From positions 1-41,876 of the forward strand of contig JAEXPL010000173.1 of NCBI GenBank assembly GCA_023446865.1: a DNA stretch of 41,876 bases, read 5' to 3'. The notes under the pieces were generated by a model. That model was not told the origin of the DNA, did no database searches, and was given only the letters and a program-made list of their open reading frames with translations. A program made the translations under genes and the position numbers. This DNA comes from Verrucomicrobiota bacterium. GTDB taxonomy: Bacteria; Verrucomicrobiota; Verrucomicrobiia; Opitutales; Opitutaceae. This document shows positions 14,482 to 21,788 of the stretch, piece by piece. How positions within the stretch are numbered: position 1 is the first letter of the stretch; each line of letters opens with the position of its first letter.

Positions 14482-15747
14482 ATGTCCTCACGTCTCCTTC
14501 TCCTTTCCCTGATTCCTATTTCGGCGGCGCTGGCCGTCGCCGAGCCGGCTCCGATCTCGATCGAGGCGCTTGTCGCCGAGATCACCGCCGGCCATCCCGA
14601 GCTGCGTTACTTCGAGGCCGAAGTCGCGGCGGTGCGCGCCGAAGGGCGCGCCGCAACCGCGCCGGCCGCGCCGGAGCTTTCCGTCGAACTTGGCCGCAAA
14701 CGTGTGCGTGCCGCCTCCGGCGAACTCGCCGGCGAGGGCGCCACATGGTCGGTTTCGCTCGCACAGACCTTCGAGTGGCCCGGCCGGCTCGCGCTGCGCA
14801 AGGCCGGCGCCCAGCGCGACGTCGCCCTCGCCGAGGCGGGGCTGGTGCGTTTCCGCGCCGAACTCGCCGCCCGCGCCCGCGGGCTCGCGCAAGGGCTGCA
14901 CGCCGCCGGCGTGAAGGCCGCCGCCGTGCGCGAAGTGGCCGACCGCTACGCTGCGCTCAAGGAGACGCTGCTCGCCCGCGAGCCGGGTGGACTCACGCCC
15001 GAGCTGGAGACGCGCGCGATCGAGGCGCAGGAGCTCGTGCTCCACCGCCGCGCCACCGCCGCCGAGCTGGAGCTGCAGGCCGCTCTGCTGGAGCTCAACC
15101 AACTGCGCGGGCTCGCGCCCGATGCGCCGCTGGTCGTCGCGCCGCCGGCTCCGGTCTTTGGCGACGCGCCCGAGCTTGCCGCGCTGCTCGACGCCGCGCG
15201 CGAGAACAACTTCGAGTTTCGCGCCCGCCGCCTGGAGCTGGAGCGGCAGGGCTTCGCGCTGCGGCTGGCGCGGCACGAGCGCTACCCGGCGGTGACCGTG
15301 AGCCCGTTCTATTCGCGGGAAGGCGGCGACGGGCGCGAGACGACGGTCGGCGTGGGCCTGAGTCTGCCGTTGCCGGTCACGCGCGCTCCCCGCGCCGGGG
15401 TGGACGCCGCGGAGGCGCGGCGGATCCAGGCCGAGGCCGCGGTGCGGGCCGCGCAGCGCGAACTCGAGCGCGAGGTGACGCTCGCCGCGCAGTCCTTTGC
15501 CGCGAAGACCGCGGAGATCCGCCGCTGGTCGCCCGAGGCGGTCGCGAAGTTCCGCGAGTCCGCCGCCACCGCCGACCGGCATTACCGGCTCGGGGCCGTG
15601 CCGCTCGGCACGTACCTCGAACTCCAGGACGCGTACCTCGAGGCGGTCGAGGCGCTGCTCGACACCGAGGCCGAGGCGCTTGTCGCCGGCCTCCGCCTCC
15701 AACTCCTCACCGGTCTCGACTTTGGCGCCGTGCGCCTCGCGCCATGA
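14482..15747 (+). CDS. czcC: CzcC-like outer membrane efflux protein (TolC family)
   Basis: A 421-residue outer membrane factor of a heavy-metal RND exporter; it forms the channel that releases ions outside the cell. A signal peptide (SSRLLLLSLIPISAALAVAEP) leads into two long Ala/Glu/Arg-rich helical repeats (about residues 30-210 and 235-410), the TolC pattern. Landmarks include ELSVELGRKRVR, SLAQTFEWPGRLALRKAGA (the motif typical of CzcC/CusC-like proteins) and the symmetric VGVGLSLPLPV in the second half. It overlaps the following gene by four bases (ATGA), indicating translational coupling with the adaptor. No lipobox is visible. Confidence 0.88.
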   Translation: MSSRLLLLSLIPISAALAVAEPAPISIEALVAEITAGHPELRYFEAEVAAVRAEGRAATAPAAPELSVELGRKRVRAASGELAGEGATWSVSLAQTFEWPGRLALRKAGAQRDVALAEAGLVRFRAELAARARGLAQGLHAAGVKAAAVREVADRYAALKETLLAREPGGLTPELETRAIEAQELVLHRRATAAELELQAALLELNQLRGLAPDAPLVVAPPAPVFGDAPELAALLDAARENNFEFRARRLELERQGFALRLARHERYPAVTVSPFYSREGGDGRETTVGVGLSLPLPVTRAPRAGVDAAEARRIQAEAAVRAAQRELEREVTLAAQSFAAKTAEIRRWSPEAVAKFRESAATADRHYRLGAVPLGTYLELQDAYLEAVEALLDTEAEALVAGLRLQLLTGLDFGAVRLAP

Positions 15748-16397
15748 AACACACAAACGGTTTTGCTGTAGCCGACCGCGCCGCAGCCGGTCCGAACAAA
15801 CCCGCAGGTCCGGTCTCCGACCGGAACCGTTGGGCTCGAGCTGTCCCCTCCGGCGCGGGCCTAGAGCGACCGGTCGAAGACCGGTCCTACGGGTTGCTTG
15901 AAATTGGCCGGAGGCTACGACCCCGGCTGCAGTGGACACTGGCCGGCCTCCTCGCCGCCATGCTGCTCGCCGGCTGCGGCTCGCACGCCGACTCCGCCAT
16001 CCATGCGGACGGCGACGGCCACGACCACGCCGCCGAGGCGACGCCCGCCGTGGTCTTCAAGGCCGGGCGCGGCCTGCAACTTGGCGCGACCGCGGCGCAG
16101 TTCATCGGACTTGCCACGGCGGAAGTCGCCGCGCGCGATTTGCCCGGCGCGGCCGGAGCGCCGGCGATTCCGGAGTCGGCGTTGCTGCGCACGGTGCGCG
16201 GCGAGTTCGTGTTCGTCGCCAACGGCGGCTGGTACCTGCGCACGCCGGTGCAGACCGGCGCCGCGGCCGGCGGCTGGGTCGAGATCCGCGACGGACTCTA
16301 CGAGGGCGACACGGTGGTCGCGCAGGGCGCGCGGGCGTTGTGGCTCGCGGAGATCCAGGCGGTCAATGGCGGCGTGAGCTGCACCCACGGGCACTGA
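15744..16397 (+). CDS. Minimal CzcB-like periplasmic adaptor lipoprotein
   Basis: From the ATG that overlaps the czcC stop the frame encodes 217 residues. Residues 9-49 come from a repeat element lying in frame, and only then follow a basic stretch (RRLRPRLQW) and a lipoprotein signal with lipobox LLAGC. An in-frame TTG at 15894 would start directly before this signal; which start is used is unclear. After the lipid Cys come an Asp/His-rich stretch (HADGDGHDH), a membrane-proximal-type beta domain with PESALL, GEFVFVANGGWYLRTPVQTG and the GLYEGDTVVAQGA segment found at the end of CzcB/HlyD adaptors, and a CTHGH end. The lipoyl domain and alpha-hairpin of normal adaptors (about 400 residues) are missing. 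Position between czcC and czcA supports the adaptor role. Confidence 0.7.
   Translation: MKHTNGFAVADRAAAGPNKPAGPVSDRNRWARAVPSGAGLERPVEDRSYGLLEIGRRLRPRLQWTLAGLLAAMLLAGCGSHADSAIHADGDGHDHAAEATPAVVFKAGRGLQLGATAAQFIGLATAEVAARDLPGAAGAPAIPESALLRTVRGEFVFVANGGWYLRTPVQTGAAAGGWVEIRDGLYEGDTVVAQGARALWLAEIQAVNGGVSCTHGH
15768..15890. repeat. REP-type element embedded in the adaptor reading frame
   Basis: Begins GTAG (15768) and ends CTAC (15887-15890). It contains the hairpins CCGGTC-tcc-GACCGG and GACCGGTC-gaa-GACCGGTC. The element is 123 bases long, i.e. exactly 41 codons, and has no in-frame stop, so the reading frame passes through it. The 15-mer CCGGTCTCCGACCGG is the exact reverse complement of the one at 40687. 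Confidence 0.75.
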
Positions 16398-16411
16398 GCC
16401 CACCTCCAGCC

Positions 16412-19400
16412 ATGTTGGAAAAGATCATCGATTTCTCCCTGCGCCGCCGCGCCTTCGTGGTCGCCGCGGTGCTCGCGCTCGTCGCGGCCGGCGTGTGGTC
16501 GGCGTTCCACGTGACCGTCGACGCCGTGCCGGACATCACCAGTCCTCAGGTCCAGATCAACACCGCCGTCGGCGGCCTCGCGCCCGACGAGATCGAGACG
16601 CTCGTCACCGTGCCCATCGAGATGGAGATGGCCGGCCTGCCGGGGATGGTGGAGCTGCGCTCGCTCTCCAAGTTTGGCCTCTCGCAGGTCACCATGAACT
16701 TCCGCGGCGGGTCCGACCTCTATCTCCTGCGGCAACTCGTCAACGAGCGACTCGCCCACGCGCGCGATGCGTTGCCGGCGGACGTCTCGCCCACGCTCGC
16801 GCCAATCGCCACGGGCCTTGGCGAGATCGTCTACTACACGGTGCGCTACCGCGCCGACGCCGCGCAGAAGCCCGCCGACCGCGCGGAGCAGTTGCGCGAG
16901 CTGCGGCTCACGCACGATTTCCTTGTGAAACCGCTCCTGCGTGCCACGCCGGGGCTGGCGGAGGTGAATGCGATCGGTGGTTACGAGAAGCAGATCGTGG
17001 TCGAGCCCGATCCGGCGAAGCTCGCCGCGGCGGGTGTCGCGTTCTCGGAGCTGGTCGACGTCGTGCGCAAGAGCACCGCCAACGCCGGCGGTGGCGTGCT
17101 CGAGCTCGGCGGCGAGGCCGTGGTTGTGCGCGCCGACACCCGCGCGAAGACCGCCGCGGACCTCGCGCGGCTGCCCGTGAAGTTTGCCGCTGCCGCGGAG
17201 CCGATCCTGCTCGGCGACCTCGCGACGGTCGGCATCGGCTCGGCGGTGCGCACCGGCGCGTCGACCGAGGACGGCGAGGAGTCGGTCACCGGCGCGGCGA
17301 TCATGCTCGCCGGCGAGAACAGCCGGCTCGTGGCGCAGGCTGCCGTCGCGCGGTTGCGCGCGATCGAGGCGAAGCTCCCGCCGGGGATGGAGATCCGCGT
17401 CGTCTACGACCGCTCCGACCTCGTGAACGCGACCATCGCCACCGTGCGTGCGAACCTCTTCGAGGGCGCGGTGCTCGTGGCCGCGATCCTGTTCGCCGTG
17501 CTCGGCAACTGGCGCGCGGCGGCGATCGTGGCGATGGCGATCCCGCTCTCGTTCCTCTTCCTGCTCACAGGTCTCGTCCAAGGAAAGTGGAGCGCGAACC
17601 TGATGAGCCTTGGCGCGATCGACTTCGGTCTGATCGTCGACGGCGCGGTGGTGATGGTGGAGAACATCCTCCGCCATCTCGCCGAGCGCCAGCGCACGCT
17701 TGGCCGCGCGCTGACCGCGGAGGAGCGGCTGCGCGAGGTGCGCGCCTCGGCGCGCGAGGTGGCGCGCCCGATGTTCTTCGGCGTGCTCATCATCACTGTC
17801 GTGTACGCGCCGGTGCTCGCGCTCACCGGCATCGAGGGGAAGATGTTCCGCCCGATGGCGATCGCAGTGATGCTCGCCCTCGGCGGCGCGCTGGCCCTCT
17901 CGCTCACGTTGATGCCGGTGTTGTGCTCGTGGCTGCTGCGCGGCCGGCTCGAGGAACACGACGGCCGCATCGTGCGCGCGGCCAAGGCGGTGTACACGCC
18001 GCTGCTCGCCTGGGCGCTGCGCCGGCGAGCGGTGGTGGTCGCGGCGGCGGTGGCGTTGTTCGCGTTCGCCGGCTGGCGCTTCACCGGGCTCGGCGCGGAG
18101 TTCCTGCCGCAGCTCGACGAAGGCTCGCTCGCGATCCAGATGATTCGCGGCAACAGCGTGGGGCTCGCCGACTCGATCGACCTGCAGAAGCGCACCGAGC
18201 GCCTGCTGCTCGCGAAGTTTCCCGAGATCGCCGGCATCTTCGCCCGCCTCGGCACCGCCGAGATCGCGATGGACCCGATGGGGCCGAACACCTCCGACAC
18301 CTACGTGCGGCTCCGGCCGCGCGCGGAATGGCGCGAGATCGACGGCCGCCGGATCACGAAGGCCGAGCTGGTGGAGCTCATGCGTCGCGAACTCGCGGCG
18401 ACGATCCCCGGCCAGGCGCATCTGTTCACGCAGCCGGTGCAGCTGCGTTTCAACGAGATGATGGCCGGCGCGCGCGCCGATCTCGCGCTGAAGATCTACG
18501 GCGACGACTTCGCCGAGCTCGAACGCCTCGCCGTGGAGTGCCGCGACGTGTTGCGCACGATCCCCGGCGGGGCCGACGTGGAGTTCGACGCGCTCGGGCG
18601 CCTGCCGATGCTCGAGATCACACCGAAACGCGACGCGCTCCGCCGACTCAATCTCCACGCCGACGAGATCAATGGCGTTGTCGCCACCGCGCTCGCCGGC
18701 GAGGATGCCGGCGCGCTCGTCGAGGGCAGCCGGCGGTTCGATGTGGTGGTGCGCCTCCCCGAGGCGTCGCGGCTGGATCTTGCTGCGTTACGCGAGCTGC
18801 CCGTGCGCACCGCGGAGAACGACGGCGTGCAGGTGCCGCTCCGGCGGATTGCGGACATCGCCGTCGCCGACCGCGTGGGCCTGATCGCCCGCGAGGACAC
18901 GCAGCGGCGCGTGGCGATCCTCGTCAACGTGCGCGGCCGCGACACCGACGGCTTCGTGCGCGATGCGAGCGCGAAGCTGCGCGGCGCGGTGAAGTTTCCG
19001 ACCGGCTACTACTTCGAGTTCGGCGGGCAGTTCGAAAACCTGCAGGCGGCCCGTGCGCGCCTGGCGGTGGTCGTGCCCGTTGCGCTCGCGCTGATCTTCG
19101 CGCTCACGTACGCGAGTTTCGGCAGCGCGCGGCAGGCGGCGCTCATCTTCGTGAGCGTGCCGCTCGCGGCGGCCGGCGGTGTGCTCGCGCTGGAGTGGCG
19201 CGGGCTGCCGTTCACGATCTCGGCGGCGGTGGGCTTCATCGCGCTCGCCGGCATCGCGGTGCTCAACGGCATCATGCTGATCAGCTACATCAACCAGCTC
19301 CGCGGCGAGGGCCGGGCGCTGCGCGCGGCGGGGGTCGAGGGCACGCTCACGCGGTTGCGCCCGAAACTGATGACCGCGCTGGTGGCCTCGCTCGGCTTCG

Positions 19401-19570
19401 TGCCGATGGCGCTCGCCACCGGGCCCGGCGCCGAGGTGCAGCGTCCGCTCGCGACGGTTGTCATCGGTGGAATCGTGAGTTCGACGTTCCTCACGCTGGT
19501 CGTGCTGCCCGTGCTCTACGATCTCGTCGAGGCGCGGCGGAAACCGCGGGCGGGGAGGGGCGAGGCATGA
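16412..19570 (+). CDS. czcA: CzcA-family heavy-metal RND efflux pump
   Basis: A 1052-residue inner membrane proton/cation antiporter that exports divalent metal ions. It starts with the family N-terminus (LEKIIDFSLRRR, first helix, then VDAVPDITSPQVQINT). The HME signature DFGxxxDGAxxxVEN is present with D404, D410 and E417, almost the numbering of the proton-relay residues of Cupriavidus CzcA, and fits the divalent (Zn/Co/Cd/Ni) rather than the Cu/Ag class. Two copies of the 6-helix membrane domain and two large periplasmic loops are visible, and the length is normal. It follows the adaptor by 14 bases. Its stop overlaps an ATGA that opens the next frame. Exact metal preference is not readable. 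Confidence 0.95.
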   Translation: MLEKIIDFSLRRRAFVVAAVLALVAAGVWSAFHVTVDAVPDITSPQVQINTAVGGLAPDEIETLVTVPIEMEMAGLPGMVELRSLSKFGLSQVTMNFRGGSDLYLLRQLVNERLAHARDALPADVSPTLAPIATGLGEIVYYTVRYRADAAQKPADRAEQLRELRLTHDFLVKPLLRATPGLAEVNAIGGYEKQIVVEPDPAKLAAAGVAFSELVDVVRKSTANAGGGVLELGGEAVVVRADTRAKTAADLARLPVKFAAAAEPILLGDLATVGIGSAVRTGASTEDGEESVTGAAIMLAGENSRLVAQAAVARLRAIEAKLPPGMEIRVVYDRSDLVNATIATVRANLFEGAVLVAAILFAVLGNWRAAAIVAMAIPLSFLFLLTGLVQGKWSANLMSLGAIDFGLIVDGAVVMVENILRHLAERQRTLGRALTAEERLREVRASAREVARPMFFGVLIITVVYAPVLALTGIEGKMFRPMAIAVMLALGGALALSLTLMPVLCSWLLRGRLEEHDGRIVRAAKAVYTPLLAWALRRRAVVVAAAVALFAFAGWRFTGLGAEFLPQLDEGSLAIQMIRGNSVGLADSIDLQKRTERLLLAKFPEIAGIFARLGTAEIAMDPMGPNTSDTYVRLRPRAEWREIDGRRITKAELVELMRRELAATIPGQAHLFTQPVQLRFNEMMAGARADLALKIYGDDFAELERLAVECRDVLRTIPGGADVEFDALGRLPMLEITPKRDALRRLNLHADEINGVVATALAGEDAGALVEGSRRFDVVVRLPEASRLDLAALRELPVRTAENDGVQVPLRRIADIAVADRVGLIAREDTQRRVAILVNVRGRDTDGFVRDASAKLRGAVKFPTGYYFEFGGQFENLQAARARLAVVVPVALALIFALTYASFGSARQAALIFVSVPLAAAGGVLALEWRGLPFTISAAVGFIALAGIAVLNGIMLISYINQLRGEGRALRAAGVEGTLTRLRPKLMTALVASLGFVPMALATGPGAEVQRPLATVVIGGIVSSTFLTLVVLPVLYDLVEARRKPRAGRGEA

Positions 19571-19645
19571 CCGGAGGTGTGCTCACCTCAGTTGCTGCTG
19601 CGGCGTGCGGCTTCCACTTGGTGCGGGTGCCACACCTGCGGGTGG

Positions 19646-19667
19646 ACCCGCTTGCCCTCAAGCGGGT
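19646..19667. repeat. Hairpin downstream of czcA
   Basis: ACCCGCTTG-ccct-CAAGCGGGT, a perfect 9-bp stem, in the 161-base gap between czcA and the next gene. It may separate the pump genes from the small exported genes or belong to the extragenic repeat family; no T-run. Confidence 0.5.
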
Positions 19668-19731
19668 CACGGACCCGGCCCGAGGCCGAACCGTTTACTC
19701 GAAGCCCCAAGACTCCGAACCTTACCTATCA

Positions 19732-20136
19732 ATGAAAACCAGGACTCTGTGGTTCCTTGTGATTGCGGCGGTCGGCACGGTGATGCCCGTGGTCTCCGCG
19801 GCCGCTGCATCGATGGCCGTCGCCGTTTCGTCCAATACGGTCGCAGTGCATCAACCCGAGTTGAAGAACACTGCGCAGGGCTGGCGTCTGGCCGGTTGTC
19901 TTGCGCCGCAGCGCGGAACGCGGCCCGGGGCGACTACGCATCTCGACGTCGCCTTTCTCGATGCAGCCGGCGCTGAGTTGGCCGTGCGCACGGAACCGCT
20001 TGCAGCCTCGTTGCTGCGGGAGCGGCCGCGTCGGCCGCGTCCGCACCTGCGCTACGAGCTCACCCTCGGTGCTCTGCCTGCGGGCACGTGCCGCATCGAG
20101 GTGCGCGCCCATCAACAGACCGACTCCCAGAAATAG
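19732..20136 (+). CDS. Small exported protein of the efflux block
   Basis: A 134-residue protein with a clear signal peptide (KTRTLWFLVIAAVGTVMPVVSAAAA). The mature part has beta-strand-like alternation (THLDVAFLDAAGAELAVRTEPL; LRYELTLGALPAGTCRIEVR) suggesting a small immunoglobulin-like or CopC-like beta fold, with two cysteines (GCLAP and GTCRIEV) that may pair. No family is recognised. The ATG at 19732 is chosen because of the signal peptide; an in-frame ATG overlapping the czcA stop at 19567 would add 55 unlikely residues. It is 16 bases ahead of the next small exported gene, so both are probably co-transcribed. Confidence 0.65.
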   Translation: MKTRTLWFLVIAAVGTVMPVVSAAAASMAVAVSSNTVAVHQPELKNTAQGWRLAGCLAPQRGTRPGATTHLDVAFLDAAGAELAVRTEPLAASLLRERPRRPRPHLRYELTLGALPAGTCRIEVRAHQQTDSQK

Positions 20137-20152
20137 ACCGATCATTCCCTAC

Positions 20153-20590
20153 ATGAAGACCAAGACGTTGTTGTCCCTCACCGTCGCGCTGTGCGCCGCG
20201 GCTTTTGTCCACGCGGCCCAGCTTGTCGGCGGTCCGGCGGGCGGCCGACTGCTCGAGACGGAACCGGCGCGCACCGAGTTCGTTGTGAACGCGGAGCGCA
20301 AGGCGGAGATCCGTTTCTACGACGCCGCGCTGAAGCCGGCTGCCCCCACCACGCAGGTCGTGGCCGTCACGGCCGAGCCGGCGAGCGGTCGCGCGAAGCT
20401 GGAGGTCGTGAGAACCGAGTTCGGCTTCGTGACGACGGACGCGTTGCCCGCCGGCGAGCCGTACCGCGTGGTCGTGCAGGTGCGTGCCACGCCGGAGGCG
20501 AAGCCGCAGAACTTCCGCATCGATCTGAACCTCGGCCACTGCGCCGGCTGCGACCGCGCCGAGTACGCGTGCACGTGCGAGAGCCATTGA
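20153..20590 (+). CDS. Small exported protein with Cys/His-rich tail
   Basis: A 145-residue protein with signal peptide (KTKTLLSLTVALCAAAFVHA). The body looks like a single beta-sandwich (EFVVNAERKAEIRFYDAAL ... YRVVVQVR ... FRIDLNLGH). The last 17 residues hold H129, C130, C133, C140, C142 and H145, a CxxC...CxC arrangement suited to binding a metal ion in the periplasm. With the preceding exported protein it forms a pair behind the CzcA-type pump, which suggests a periplasmic metal chaperone, sensor or buffer. No family is recognised, so this role is inference from composition and position. Confidence 0.7.
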   Translation: MKTKTLLSLTVALCAAAFVHAAQLVGGPAGGRLLETEPARTEFVVNAERKAEIRFYDAALKPAAPTTQVVAVTAEPASGRAKLEVVRTEFGFVTTDALPAGEPYRVVVQVRATPEAKPQNFRIDLNLGHCAGCDRAEYACTCESH

Positions 20591-20626
20591 GGGAATTGAC
20601 GAGGCGCGAACGAGGGCTGACCGGGC

Positions 20627-20741
20627 GTAGCGGAAGCCGTGAGGCTTTCGGGATTGGGATCGGGAACGCGCCCACGAGCACGAAACGCTCATGCGTTCCG
20701 CCACGGTTCCGGTGGGTGGCGGAGACCGTGAGGTCTTCGGG
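20627..20741. repeat. REP-type cluster with two GTGA-loop hairpins
   Basis: Starts GTAG at 20627. CGGAAGCC-gtga-GGCTTTCG (20631-20650) and GGAGACC-gtga-GGTCTTC (20721-20738) share the same GTGA loop although their stems differ. AACGCTCATGCGTT lies between. The cluster occupies the gap before trpA. Confidence 0.65.
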
Positions 20742-20840
20742 CGTTGTGCTCCGCGTAGGATCGAAAGCACGGGTCTTCTCCGCGCCTGCTTTTGTTTCGC
20801 CTTTTCAACGGCGCGGCGGCGATATGCCGTACTCATCCGT

Positions 20841-21659
20841 ATGGACCGCATCGCTGACTCCTTCGCCCGGGCGCGCCGTGAGGGCCGCGCCGCTTTCGTC
20901 GCCTATCTCTGCGCCGGCGATCCCGATTTCGCCTCCTCGCTGGCCGCCTGTCGCGCGGTGATCGAGGCGGGAGTCGACGTGCTGGAACTCGGCGTGGCGT
21001 TTTCCGATCCGCTGGCCGACGGCCTCACCAACCAACTCGCGGCGCAGCGTGCGCTCGAGTCGGGCATGACGCCGACCCGCACCCTCGAGCTCGTGCGCGA
21101 GATCCGGAAGTTTTCGCAGGTTCCGATCGTTTTCTACACCTACTACAACCTCGTGTTCGCCAATGGCGTGGGTGCCAACGTTCGCGCCATGAAGGACGCC
21201 GGCGTCGACGGCCTGCTCACGCTCGACCTCCCGCCCGAGGAGGCCGGGGAGGTGCAAGCGGCCTGCCGCGAAGTTGGGCTCAAAACGGTGTTCATCGTGG
21301 CGCCGACCACGCCCGAAACGCGCCTGCCCACGATCACGGCCGCGGCGACCGGTTTCATCTACTACGTGTCGCGCGAGGGCGTGACCGGTGTGCGGTCGAC
21401 GCTCGCCGGCAACATCCCGGAGGCCGTCGCCACCATCAAGCGCCACACCCAGCTACCGGTCGTGGTCGGCTTCGGCATCTCGACGGCGGCACAGGTTCGC
21501 AAAGTCGGCGAAGCGGCCGACGGCGTGGTCGTCGGCAGCGCGCTGGTGAACGTGATCAAAGAGAATCTCGCCAATCGCGCCGCGATCGGTCCCGCGATGC
21601 TCGCCCGTGCCCAGGATCTGGTGTCGGGTCTCTGCCCGAGCAAGCCGGCCTGCGGCTGA
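20841..21659 (+). CDS. trpA: Tryptophan synthase alpha chain
   Basis: A 272-residue TIM-barrel enzyme that splits indole-3-glycerol phosphate into indole and glyceraldehyde 3-phosphate, passing indole to TrpB. The catalytic pair sits at the canonical positions: E49 in VLELG and D60 in FSDPLADG. The loop has GLTNQLAAQRAL in place of the usual GPTIQ. The phosphate-binding glycines (GFGIST, then GVVVGSALV) are present near the C-terminus, and length is normal. It stands alone without trpB or other trp genes, after the efflux block and a repeat cluster. It ends 129 bases from the convergent homoserine dehydrogenase. Confidence 0.95.
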   Translation: MDRIADSFARARREGRAAFVAYLCAGDPDFASSLAACRAVIEAGVDVLELGVAFSDPLADGLTNQLAAQRALESGMTPTRTLELVREIRKFSQVPIVFYTYYNLVFANGVGANVRAMKDAGVDGLLTLDLPPEEAGEVQAACREVGLKTVFIVAPTTPETRLPTITAAATGFIYYVSREGVTGVRSTLAGNIPEAVATIKRHTQLPVVVGFGISTAAQVRKVGEAADGVVVGSALVNVIKENLANRAAIGPAMLARAQDLVSGLCPSKPACG

Positions 21660-21673
21660 GCGGGCGCGCGAAC

Positions 21674-21766
21674 GTAGGTCGTCCCTTCAGGGCGACCGGG
21701 CGGGCGCTGTGCTCGGATCGGGCGGGAGAGCGGAACCGGGCGGGGCGGGCTGAAGCGCCGCCCTAC
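21674..21766. repeat. REP-type element between convergent trpA and hom
   Basis: A 93-base element from GTAG (21674-21677) to CTAC (21763-21766). It contains GGTCG-tcccttcagg-GCGACC and a run of GGGCGGG units. It lies between two convergent genes, like the element at 7457. Confidence 0.7.
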
Positions 21767-21788
21767 GCGCAGGCGGGATGCTCCGTGG

